Positions 16,115 through 25,151 of a stretch of 64,000 bases of DNA are shown in pieces. A model generated the notes under the pieces. The model was given only the letters and a program-made list of their open reading frames with translations, made no database searches and was not told where the DNA came from. A program made the translations under genes and the position numbers. Every line of letters starts with the position of its first letter. Position 1 is the first letter of the stretch. The stretch comes from Flavobacteriales bacterium (GTDB taxonomy: Bacteria; Bacteroidota; Bacteroidia; Flavobacteriales; Flavobacteriaceae): contig JAFLBS010000002.1 of NCBI GenBank assembly GCA_017303755.1, positions 186,001 through 250,000 of the forward strand, given 5' to 3'.

Positions 16115-18295
16115 TTGAAAGACCTACTTCTCATCACTCCGCCTTTCACGCAATTAAATACGCCTTATCCCGCAACGGCTTATTTGAAAGGGTTTCTGAA
16201 TACCAAGAATATTCCATCTTTTCAAATGGATTTAGGAATTGAGGTGATTTTAGAGTTGTTTTCGAGCAAAGGACTACAACAGGTTTTTTCGATAAACGAT
16301 GTGCAACTTGATACATCGAACAGTCAACGAATTTTTTCATTAAAAGAAGAATACATCAAAACCATTGATGTTGTAATCACTTTTTTGCAAGGAAAAAACC
16401 CTTCGTTAGCACGTCAAATATGCAGCGGAAATTTCCTGCCCGAAGCGTCCCGTTTTGATCAATTAGATGATATGGAATGGGCATTTGGAACCATGGGAAT
16501 TCAAGACAAAGCCAAGCATTTTGCTACATTATATTTGGAGGATTTGTCGGATTATATTGTGGAATGTGTCGATGAAAATTTTGGGTTCAGTCGCTATGCC
16601 GAACGATTGGGTAGAAGCGCTAATTCGTTTGATGAATTGTATCAATATTTACACCAACAACCTACTTATATTGACCAAATTACACTCCAAATTCTAGAAA
16701 GAAGAATTGAAGAAGTTGAACCTAAATTGGTTTGTTTTTCAGTTCCTTTTCCGGGCAATTTATACAGTGCTTTTCGTTGCGCTCAATTCATAAAAGAACA
16801 TTTTCCGACTGTAAAAATAGCAATGGGCGGCGGTTTTCCCAACACCGAATTACGCGATGTAAAAGACAAACGTGTTTTCGAATTCTTTGATTTTATTACT
16901 TTGGATGATGGTGAACTACCAATTCAATTGCTAATTGAGAATGAACAATTGACAACTGCTAAAGAATATAAAAGAACATTTCTTTTAGAAAACGATGAAG
17001 TTGTTTATAAAAATAATTCCACTCAACCCGATTACAAACACAGCCAAGTAGGAACTCCAGATTATTCGGATTTACCATTAGCCAACTACATTTCAGTCAT
17101 CGAAATGGCCAACCCAATGCACAGTTTGTGGAGTGATGGTCGTTGGAACAAACTCACTATGGCACACGGTTGTTACTGGGGAAAATGTACGTTTTGCGAT
17201 ATTTCATTGGATTATATTAAATTATACGAACCTATTGCAGCCAAATTATTGGTTGACCGAATGGAGGAACTCATTGCTCAAACGGGTGAAAATGGTTTTC
17301 ATTTTGTAGACGAAGCCGCACCGCCAGCTTTAATGCGCGAAGTGGCTTTGGAAATCATTCGCCGTAAATTAGTAGTGAGTTGGTGGACGAACATTCGATT
17401 TGAAAAAAGTTTCACGGCCGATTTGTGTTTACTACTCAAAACTTCGGGTTGTATTGCGGTTTCTGGAGGATTGGAAGTCGCTTCCGACCGATTATTGGAA
17501 TTGATAAAAAAAGGAGTTACCGTAGAACAAGTAGCCCAAGTTACCCGAAATTTTACCGAAAGCGGCATCATGGTTCACGCGTATTTGATGTACGGTTATC
17601 CAACGCAAACTATTCAAGAAACGATTGATAGTTTGGAAATGGTACGTCAGTTATTCGAATTGGGTGTTTTGCAAAGCGGATTTTGGCATCAATTTGCCAT
17701 GACTGCACATTCGCCAGTAGGAATGTTTCCTGAAGAATTTGGTGTCATTCCAGAGTTAAACGAGATTACTTTTGCGAATAATGATGTTAATTTCAAGGAT
17801 AAAACGGGCATCAATCATGATAAATTCAGTTACGGATTGAAGAAATCGTTGTTCAATTATATGCACGGAATCGGATTTGATTTTGAGTTGAGTGAATGGT
17901 TCGATTTTAAGATTCCGAGAACAACTGTACATCCAAATTATATTGATGATTGCTTCGTGACCCACAATGATTTTTCTCTCAAATCAACCGCAAAAGTGGT
18001 TTGGATAGGAGGAAAGCCCATTGAATCCATATTCTCCAAATCCAAAAAAGGAACTACATGGGAAATGATGCAACTCACTTTTCATGAAAAAACACAATCG
18101 ATTGATATCACTTTAGAAAAAGATAAAGGTGAATGGTTGATAAAGTCGTTAGAATTAATTTCGGTTTCCAATGATAAATTACTCACGATAGCTCAGTTAA
18201 AAGAAAGTTTTGAAACTGAATGGGACGATTTTGAACTGTTTTGGTTCTCTAAACCCATTGATAAATTAAGGCAATTTGGGCTTGTTGTTTTATAA
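16115..18295 (+). CDS. B12-binding-type radical SAM protein
   Basis: A 726-residue cytosolic protein. The N-terminal part (residues 1-320) includes a Rossmann-like cobalamin-binding-type domain (LVCFSVPFPGNLYSAFRCAQ, then IAMGGGFPN and FITLDDGELP) without an evident DxHxxG motif. The radical SAM domain begins with GCYWGKCTFCD, in which Cys353, Cys358 and Cys361 form CX4CX2C rather than the usual CX3CX2C, and continues through FVDEAAPPALM and GCIAVSGGLEVASDRLLEL. It starts with TTG: an in-frame stop lies 33 bp upstream, there is no ATG, and the product starts MKDLLLITPPF as expected. The reaction is unknown. Its neighbour is a PhyH dioxygenase. Confidence 0.87.
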   Translation: MKDLLLITPPFTQLNTPYPATAYLKGFLNTKNIPSFQMDLGIEVILELFSSKGLQQVFSINDVQLDTSNSQRIFSLKEEYIKTIDVVITFLQGKNPSLARQICSGNFLPEASRFDQLDDMEWAFGTMGIQDKAKHFATLYLEDLSDYIVECVDENFGFSRYAERLGRSANSFDELYQYLHQQPTYIDQITLQILERRIEEVEPKLVCFSVPFPGNLYSAFRCAQFIKEHFPTVKIAMGGGFPNTELRDVKDKRVFEFFDFITLDDGELPIQLLIENEQLTTAKEYKRTFLLENDEVVYKNNSTQPDYKHSQVGTPDYSDLPLANYISVIEMANPMHSLWSDGRWNKLTMAHGCYWGKCTFCDISLDYIKLYEPIAAKLLVDRMEELIAQTGENGFHFVDEAAPPALMREVALEIIRRKLVVSWWTNIRFEKSFTADLCLLLKTSGCIAVSGGLEVASDRLLELIKKGVTVEQVAQVTRNFTESGIMVHAYLMYGYPTQTIQETIDSLEMVRQLFELGVLQSGFWHQFAMTAHSPVGMFPEEFGVIPELNEITFANNDVNFKDKTGINHDKFSYGLKKSLFNYMHGIGFDFELSEWFDFKIPRTTVHPNYIDDCFVTHNDFSLKSTAKVVWIGGKPIESIFSKSKKGTTWEMMQLTFHEKTQSIDITLEKDKGEWLIKSLELISVSNDKLLTIAQLKESFETEWDDFELFWFSKPIDKLRQFGLVVL

Positions 18296-18331
18296 AAAAA
18301 ACGCAAACCAACTTAATGATTTGCGTTTTAA
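18293..18331. terminator. Bidirectional terminator between convergent genes
   Basis: Arms AAACGCAAA / TTTGCGTTT with a 12-nt loop; A-run on the left and T-rich on the right, serving both the radical SAM gene and the minus-strand LRR operon. Confidence 0.8.
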
Positions 18332-18348
18332 ACTTGAGAACCTTATAA

Positions 18349-20706
18349 TTACTCTTTCACAATTTTCTCTACTTTACTTCCTTCATCGGTTGTGATTTTT
18401 AAGAAGTAAATTCCACTTTGTCTTTTGGATACATCTAAAATCGATTCGTTTGAATTTTCTATGACTGTTTCCAAAATTCTACCTTGTACATCATATAGTT
18501 CAATAATTTTGATATTGAATTTGCTATTGATATTGACATTACCATGGGTTGGATTTGGGGAAACGCTAATACTGTCATCAAATTGAGAAATTGAATTGCT
18601 TAAAGTTTGAAAAGTTGTGAAAGCAATGTTAGTATCAATAGGCGCATTGTAATCAAAATAGATATTGGCTCTTTTTGAAACATAATCACCATCGCCTAAA
18701 TCTTCTTTTGATCTAATTTTGAACAATACATTTCCGTGTCCACCTACAGGTGGATTTCCACCAGCAGCATCTAAATTAATTCCTTCAAACATAAACTCAA
18801 CTCTGTTGTTGGTGATTTGAGTGTACGAAGGATGAGAGGTATTAAGTAATTGTAGAGTGGAGATATCGTATTTGCTTGCATCAATATCCAATTTCACTAC
18901 TACATTTTCTGCATAATAATTTCCGGTGTTTTCAAAGTTCACAATATAGTGAAGGTAATTCCCAATTTCTGATGGTGGAACGGTTTCTCCTTGCAAACAA
19001 CGAATGTCATTAGGATCAAAAGAACCGACAACAATTTGGTTCAGTATAAATTGATTATCAAAAATGTATTCGTCGTTGTTATTTGGGCTAATTTGTGCTG
19101 TGAAAGTCAGAACATCATCAATGTTTACAGGATTTGCTTCGGTAGGTGTATTTATTAAAAAGAATACAGTTATTGTTCTTGTTTCAAATGGATGTAAGGT
19201 TTCATAACCAAAATTTACAAAATTAGCTCCAGTTCCAGTTATTGGCTCACTAGCTGAAACTAACTGCATTTTATCAGCATCGTATTCCAAATACAATCCG
19301 TTAGATGTTGAAGGTAGAATGGTATTTCCTTTATTTTTATACGTTATTTCATAAGTAGCTTGAAAACCCGGACGAGCAGGAACGATTGGAGCAATAACAA
19401 TTTCTAAATCTTGGTGTGAACCATTGGGTGAAATACAAAAGTTTTGAGTTGTAGTATTGTAATTAGTATCTGCAAAAGGAATGGCTGCACTTACCGGAGT
19501 GAGAACAAAAAAACTTGGGTTCTCAAGAACAGGTTGTACAGTAAAATTTCCTGCGAGAGTATAAAAATTGTAAATTCCAGCTGCATTGGTAAATGTTGCA
19601 CCTTGATTGGTTCCATCGTTAATATTCATTCTAATATTTGGTTCGAGCTGATCATTTACATCACAACCATTGTTGTTATTATCAAATGATACCGCGCCAT
19701 TAATAGTGTTGTAATTTCCACCGGGAATAAACGTACAGTATGAATTGACAACTGTTGAGGTATTTCCCAATGCACTAAGGCTATTCTGAATTGATTCAAC
19801 TTGAAATTCATCGGCACAAATAAAGGTTAGTGCTGGATTGTTAGAAAAAACATACTGATTATCAAAATTGACCTCGTCTCGACCATTTTTAACAAATAAG
19901 CTCTCCAAATTATTGTTGGAACATAACAAAACTGTCAAATTTGTATTTTGGCTCGCATCCAATGTTGTTAACTGATTGTTAGAAACACCAACTACACTTA
20001 CAGTTTCTAAATTAGAAATATCAATTGTTGTTAAATTATTATCATTCAAATAAAGCGCCTCAACTTGGGTAAGCATTGAAAGGTCAATAGAAGAAAGTTG
20101 GTTATTTTGTAAGTTTAGTTGTACCACTCCTTCAGCACCATTTAAATCAATAGAAGTTAGTTGGTTGTTGCTTAAATTTAAAGTGTAAATGTTAGATAAT
20201 GTGCTGACATCAATAGAGGTTAATTGGTTGAAATGACAACTTAAATCTTCCAAATTAGTTAACGGCAATACATTCAAAGAAGTTAATAAGTTGTTGTTAC
20301 AGACTAACCAATCTAAATTGGTAAGCATACTGACATCAAGACTGGTCAGTAGATTTTCTCCAATCTGTAATTTAACAAGATTGGTATTGGATGAAAAATC
20401 AACGCTAGTTAGATTGTTATTGGTACATCGTAACCATCCTAGAGAAGTAAAAGCCTCAATTCCATCTAAAGAATTAATTCCAGCGCCAAGAACATCAATA
20501 AAGTATACGTTTGCGGCTTCACTGTATTGTATTTCACCGTCTTGATTGGTGTCAACAATCATGGGTTGGAAATTGGTTCCACCAGCTACTCCAATTGTCG
20601 CATTTGAAGCTAATAGTAACGATTTGAAATTCGCATCAGGAATAGTGACAATTTGTGCATTGGCTGATCCAACTGCAAAAAATAAAAGGTAGAGTGCTTT
20701 TTTCAT
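18349..20706 (-). CDS. Large leucine-rich T9SS surface protein (paralogue B)
   Basis: A 785-residue surface protein. A signal peptide (MKKALYLLFFAVGSANAQ) is followed by an internalin-like leucine-rich repeat region of about 22-residue units at roughly residues 60-270 (NLVKLQIGENLLTSLDVSML, then LSNNQLTSIDL). Next come a carboxypeptidase-regulatory-like beta domain (GAVSFDNNNNGCDVNDQ), a conserved module with VGSFDPNDIRCLQGE and GGNPPVGGHGNVLFKI, and a T9SS type A tail (ISVSPNPTHGNVNI to KVEKIVKE). It is a shortened paralogue of the preceding gene (20710-24273), whose stop lies 3 bp away; the C-terminal thirds are nearly identical. Probable adhesin or binding protein; the ligand is unknown. 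Confidence 0.88.
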   Translation of the reverse strand: MKKALYLLFFAVGSANAQIVTIPDANFKSLLLASNATIGVAGGTNFQPMIVDTNQDGEIQYSEAANVYFIDVLGAGINSLDGIEAFTSLGWLRCTNNNLTSVDFSSNTNLVKLQIGENLLTSLDVSMLTNLDWLVCNNNLLTSLNVLPLTNLEDLSCHFNQLTSIDVSTLSNIYTLNLSNNQLTSIDLNGAEGVVQLNLQNNQLSSIDLSMLTQVEALYLNDNNLTTIDISNLETVSVVGVSNNQLTTLDASQNTNLTVLLCSNNNLESLFVKNGRDEVNFDNQYVFSNNPALTFICADEFQVESIQNSLSALGNTSTVVNSYCTFIPGGNYNTINGAVSFDNNNNGCDVNDQLEPNIRMNINDGTNQGATFTNAAGIYNFYTLAGNFTVQPVLENPSFFVLTPVSAAIPFADTNYNTTTQNFCISPNGSHQDLEIVIAPIVPARPGFQATYEITYKNKGNTILPSTSNGLYLEYDADKMQLVSASEPITGTGANFVNFGYETLHPFETRTITVFFLINTPTEANPVNIDDVLTFTAQISPNNNDEYIFDNQFILNQIVVGSFDPNDIRCLQGETVPPSEIGNYLHYIVNFENTGNYYAENVVVKLDIDASKYDISTLQLLNTSHPSYTQITNNRVEFMFEGINLDAAGGNPPVGGHGNVLFKIRSKEDLGDGDYVSKRANIYFDYNAPIDTNIAFTTFQTLSNSISQFDDSISVSPNPTHGNVNINSKFNIKIIELYDVQGRILETVIENSNESILDVSKRQSGIYFLKITTDEGSKVEKIVKE

Positions 20707-20709
20707 AAT

Positions 20710-23700
20710 TTATTCTTTAATGATTTTTTCTACTTTACTTCCTTCATCAGTAGTGATTTTTAAGAAGTAAATTCCATTTTGTCTTTTGGATACATCTAAA
20801 ATCGATTCGTTTGAATTTTCTATGACTGTTTCCAAAATTCTACCTTGTATGTCATATAATTCTACCGATTTGATATTGAATTTGCTAGTAATATTGATAT
20901 TTCCACTGGTTGGATTTGGGAAAACTACAACATCATTCTCATACAATATAGGATCAACTATAAGCGACTGATAAGTTGTTTGAGCAATGTTTGTGTCTAT
21001 TGGTGCGTTGTAATCAAAGTAAATGTTAGCTCTTTTGGCTACAGTATCCCCATTGCTTAACTCTTCTTTCGATTTGATTTTGAACAATACATTTCCGTGT
21101 CCGCCAACAGGTGGATTTCCACCAACAGCATCTAAATAAATTCCTTCAAAAATAAATTCAACTTTGTTACCTGTTATACGAGTAAAAGGAGAATGAGAAG
21201 TGTTGAGTAATTGTAAAGTTGAAATATCAAACTTAGTAGTATCAATATCTAATTTCACCACCACATTTTCTGCATAGAAATTTCCAGTATTTTCAAAATT
21301 GACAATATAGTGAAGGTAATTTCCAATTTCAGATGGAGCAAGGGTTTCTCCTTGCAAACAAGTGATGTCATTTGGGTCAAAAGAGCCAACAACAACTTGT
21401 TTCAATGGAAATAAATTATTGACTACATTTTCTTCAAAGTTGGACGTTACACCTGTTGCCGCAAAATTCAACTCTTCACCAATTGCAACAGCTGGAGTAT
21501 CTGTTGGACTATTTATTTCAAATTCAACTTCAATCGATCTTGTTTCAAAAGGATATAGATTAGTAAATCCCCATGTGAGCATTCCTTGCGTTTGAGACAA
21601 TACAGTTTGAGATGAACTGATGTAATCCATTAAATCATCCTCAAAATCCAAACTGATTTGCCCAACAGGAAAAACAGTATTTCCAATATTTCGATACGTT
21701 ATTTGATATTGAGCTTCAAAACCAGGTCGAGCCGCACTTATAGGTACAATCACAACTTCTAAATCGTAATAAACTCCATTGGCAGAAATGCATATATTTT
21801 GTGTACTTACATTATTGTTGTTGTCAGGAAAAACAACTGATAAAGGAGATGGCGTAAAGGTAAAAATAGAAGGATTTTCCAGTTGAGGTGAAAGATTAAA
21901 TGTTCCTGCTCCAGTGTAAAAATTATAAAAAGCAGCACCATTAGTAAATGTCGCCCCAGTTTCTGCACCATCATTGATATTGATTTTGATGTACGACTGC
22001 GGAAAATCAGATGCATCACATCCATTAGAATTATGGTCAAAAAGAACATTTCCTTCAATAGTATTGTAATTTCCTCCTGGTGTAATAGAACAGTATGAGC
22101 TAATAACTGTTGCAGGATTTGCTGAGGCTTGTAAATTAGTTATTTGATTATCATCTGCACAAATGAACAATAAGTTTGGGTCATTTGGGAAATTAACAAA
22201 CTCAGATCTTCCATTTTTTAAATATAAAGAAGTAAGTGGGTTATTATTACAATCTAATGTTGTAAGATTAGTACATGTCGAAACATCTAATGTTGTTAAA
22301 AGATTATTAGCACATGTAAAATTTGCAAATTGAGTATTACTTACATCAATGGATGTAAATAAATTTGAATCACAATGAAATTCAAATGAAATGTTTACTG
22401 TGGATAAATCGATACTTGATAATTGATTGCTCGAGCAATTGAATATTGTAAAGTTGGAGTTGGTAATGTTCAGATTATTAATTTGATTACCACTGCAATT
22501 AAAAATTAAGCCGCTTGAATTTACAGCTGAAAATGATGTTAGAGGATTCCCAGTACAGTAGAAATTTGTGAACGAACGATTATCAACGTTTAGTGAGGTC
22601 AATAAATTTGAATTACATGAAAAATTTGTAAAATTTGTTGAGTTGCCTAAATCGAGAGTAGTAATCAAATTGTTATCTAAGTTCAGATACGATAGTGCAG
22701 ATAAACCTGTAAAATCAATTGTCGTCAGTTGATTGTCATTTGCTCTTAATTCCATTAAATTAGTACATCCTAAAATAGTTAAACTATTTAGAAGATTATA
22801 GCTACAATTAAGGAGTGTTAAGTTAGATAACCCCGACACGTTAAGACTTGTCAATTGATTATACTCGCAGCCTAAGATAGTTATGTTAGTAAATGATTGT
22901 ATTCCAGTTAAATCAGATATGTTTGAATTTCCAACATTTACGGCATTAACAACTGAAGCCTCTGAGTATTGAATGGCACCGTCCGAATTTGTATCTACAC
23001 CAGCTTGTATAAGCTTTAACCTAAAATTATTATCCGGAATATATACAACAGAATCAGTATCAAATACTTTTAGAGTAAAGCTTGTAATACTATAACAACT
23101 AGTATCAGGATTAAAAATAGTAGCATAAATGGTTTGAAGATGAGTCCCGGTGTAATTGGTAGTATTTAATATTGGATTAGTCGATGATTGAGCATCGATT
23201 AAGGTTGGGTAATAGGTAACCGTAAAAGTTGTAGAACCATTAAGTAAAAATGAATCTTGAAGAGTTAAATCAAAAGTAGCGCTTCCATCAGATGGATTTT
23301 CATACATAACTAAAACCGGAATGTTACTAGGAATTAATGGAGCAGGATTGGCAATTAATTGTAAGCTTGTAGTTGAAAAATTAGCGCTATCCGCTATTTC
23401 GGTTACTTTTACCCAAACAGTTTGTGAAAAAGGGATGATATTTTCGTAATTAGCGTTAGTATCTATTGGGAAACTACCCATTTGAGCATCCGCAATCGTT
23501 TCGTAATAGTTGAGGGTATATTCTGTCGATGAAAGTGAACCCATAATTTCTGCATTCTTACTCAGTAAATCAAAAGAAGTAAGCCCATTACTATCATTAT
23601 CACACTTTACAATAGGAGTTGGGTTGTTAATAGGAACTGCGCCATTTACCGAAATACTAAAACTAGTTATTGAATAACACCCAGTAGCATTATTAAAAAC

Positions 23701-24273
23701 TCTTACTCCAATAGTCTGAGGATTAGAAGCATTTGTATAAGTGGTAGCATTTATAATAGGATTTATGTCGTTTATTGCTTCATTTAACGAAGAATAATAG
23801 GATACAGACATTCCGCTTTGCCCATTTAAGATAGTTGCAGATTGATCAATCAAATTAAATAAAGCCATTCCATCATTTGGGTTTTCGTTTATAATGATGT
23901 CGGAAGGCTGATTCGCAGTTGGAGTTGGTATCAGAACCAAATCTAAAGAAGTTACTGAAAAAAGTGATGTGGTATAATCCGTCACTCGTGCATAAACCGT
24001 CTGAATGGGAAATGCAATAGTTACAAAAGAAGTAGGATTCATAATGCCACCCATTTGAGTGTTTTGAGCACCATCAAGTGTCGTGTAAAAATCAATACCG
24101 TGAGTTCCTGTATCTAACGAACCCAATATTTCAGCATATTTGGTTGTTAAGTCAAATGATTCAAAAGTATCATTGTTCATATCGCACTTTGTAAGCGGAG
24201 TTGGGTCGTTAATATCAGGTTGAGCATAGCAAAAACTTGACAACAATAGTAAAAACATTACTAATTTTTTCAT
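20710..24273 (-). CDS. Large leucine-rich T9SS surface protein (paralogue A)
   Basis: An 1187-residue surface protein from the ATG at 24273, chosen because it starts the signal peptide (MKKLVMFLLLLSSFCYAQ). Residues 20-400 hold repeated beta domains beginning with a 'P-T-P-L-x-K-C-D' motif and DGMALFNLIDQ/DGSATFDLTLQ strands. A leucine-rich region follows (about 440-690, LTSLNVSGLSNLTLLNCS), then the same GxxFDxNxNGC domain, VGSFDPNDITCLQGE module and T9SS type A tail (VVVFPNPTSGNINI to KVEKIIKE) as its downstream paralogue. It lies 43 bp after the response regulator gene, so the TCS and both surface genes probably form one transcript. Confidence 0.88.
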   Translation of the reverse strand: MKKLVMFLLLLSSFCYAQPDINDPTPLTKCDMNNDTFESFDLTTKYAEILGSLDTGTHGIDFYTTLDGAQNTQMGGIMNPTSFVTIAFPIQTVYARVTDYTTSLFSVTSLDLVLIPTPTANQPSDIIINENPNDGMALFNLIDQSATILNGQSGMSVSYYSSLNEAINDINPIINATTYTNASNPQTIGVRVFNNATGCYSITSFSISVNGAVPINNPTPIVKCDNDSNGLTSFDLLSKNAEIMGSLSSTEYTLNYYETIADAQMGSFPIDTNANYENIIPFSQTVWVKVTEIADSANFSTTSLQLIANPAPLIPSNIPVLVMYENPSDGSATFDLTLQDSFLLNGSTTFTVTYYPTLIDAQSSTNPILNTTNYTGTHLQTIYATIFNPDTSCYSITSFTLKVFDTDSVVYIPDNNFRLKLIQAGVDTNSDGAIQYSEASVVNAVNVGNSNISDLTGIQSFTNITILGCEYNQLTSLNVSGLSNLTLLNCSYNLLNSLTILGCTNLMELRANDNQLTTIDFTGLSALSYLNLDNNLITTLDLGNSTNFTNFSCNSNLLTSLNVDNRSFTNFYCTGNPLTSFSAVNSSGLIFNCSGNQINNLNITNSNFTIFNCSSNQLSSIDLSTVNISFEFHCDSNLFTSIDVSNTQFANFTCANNLLTTLDVSTCTNLTTLDCNNNPLTSLYLKNGRSEFVNFPNDPNLLFICADDNQITNLQASANPATVISSYCSITPGGNYNTIEGNVLFDHNSNGCDASDFPQSYIKININDGAETGATFTNGAAFYNFYTGAGTFNLSPQLENPSIFTFTPSPLSVVFPDNNNNVSTQNICISANGVYYDLEVVIVPISAARPGFEAQYQITYRNIGNTVFPVGQISLDFEDDLMDYISSSQTVLSQTQGMLTWGFTNLYPFETRSIEVEFEINSPTDTPAVAIGEELNFAATGVTSNFEENVVNNLFPLKQVVVGSFDPNDITCLQGETLAPSEIGNYLHYIVNFENTGNFYAENVVVKLDIDTTKFDISTLQLLNTSHSPFTRITGNKVEFIFEGIYLDAVGGNPPVGGHGNVLFKIKSKEELSNGDTVAKRANIYFDYNAPIDTNIAQTTYQSLIVDPILYENDVVVFPNPTSGNINITSKFNIKSVELYDIQGRILETVIENSNESILDVSKRQNGIYFLKITTDEGSKVEKIIKE

Positions 24274-24316
24274 AGGGTATACTGTATTTTTGTGTTTTGT
24301 TTTCATGATTCTAATT

Positions 24317-25069
24317 TTACAGATTCTTAATCAACTCCTGTAATTTTTCCTTTTTACTTTGTGCGATCGGAATGTTAGTATTATCAGCCATTATCACATA
24401 ACCACCATCCGATTTTATATACGATTTCAAATACGATAAATTAATCAAATGCGACTGGTGTATGCGTTCAAATCCGTGTTCTGTAAGCATTTCTTCAAAT
24501 TCTTTAAGCGTTCTAGAAATGAGTATCGGTTTATGGTTTTTGATGAAGAATTCGGTATAATTTACTTTTGCTTCACAACGAATAATATCCGAAACATCAA
24601 ACAAATGAATGCCATCGCTGGTTGATAATGCAATTCGTTTAAAATTATCTACTTTCTTTCGAATGTTTTCCAACAATAAATCGATGTGCTCAAACGAATT
24701 ACTTTTCCCAACCACTTCTTTAATTTTGATGATGGTGTTTTGTAATTCTTCAGGATCAACTGGTTTTAAAATAAAATCCAACGCACTGAATTTAAAAGCT
24801 TTAACAGCATATTGTTCGTGAGCAGTAATAAAAACAATATGTGCCTTAGTTTTTCCTTTCAATTGCTCCAAAATGTCAAAACCCGTTCCATCCGAAAGAT
24901 GAATGTCCAAAAAAATAACCTGTGGATTTAATTGTTCCAAAGTCTCCACTCCAGTCTTCACACTTTCCGCTTCACCAATAATGTTGATTTCATTAGTGTA
25001 ACGTTCCAAAAGGGCTTTTAAACCGGTTCGTAAATGTTTGTCGTCATCGATTAATACTGCTGTAATCAT
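24317..25069 (-). CDS. LytTR-type response regulator
   Basis: A 250-residue transcription factor. The N-terminal receiver (1-120) has the acidic residues after ITAVLIDDDKH, the phosphoacceptor Asp in VIFLDIHLSDG and the conserved Lys in LKPVDPEE. The C-terminal LytTR DNA-binding domain (about 145-250) has IIRCEAKVNYTEFFI, ISRTLKEFEEML and RIHQSHLINLSYL. It lies 82 bp downstream of its cognate TPR-kinase and 43 bp upstream of a T9SS leucine-rich gene, suggesting control of surface protein expression, possibly including itself. Confidence 0.93.
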   Translation of the reverse strand: MITAVLIDDDKHLRTGLKALLERYTNEINIIGEAESVKTGVETLEQLNPQVIFLDIHLSDGTGFDILEQLKGKTKAHIVFITAHEQYAVKAFKFSALDFILKPVDPEELQNTIIKIKEVVGKSNSFEHIDLLLENIRKKVDNFKRIALSTSDGIHLFDVSDIIRCEAKVNYTEFFIKNHKPILISRTLKEFEEMLTEHGFERIHQSHLINLSYLKSYIKSDGGYVIMADNTNIPIAQSKKEKLQELIKNL

Positions 25070-25151
25070 AATTTGAGTTTTCAGTCTCAGTCTCAGTTTT
25101 CAGTTGCATTTTCACCAGTGTTTTCACTGCGACTGCGACTGTCAACTGCGA

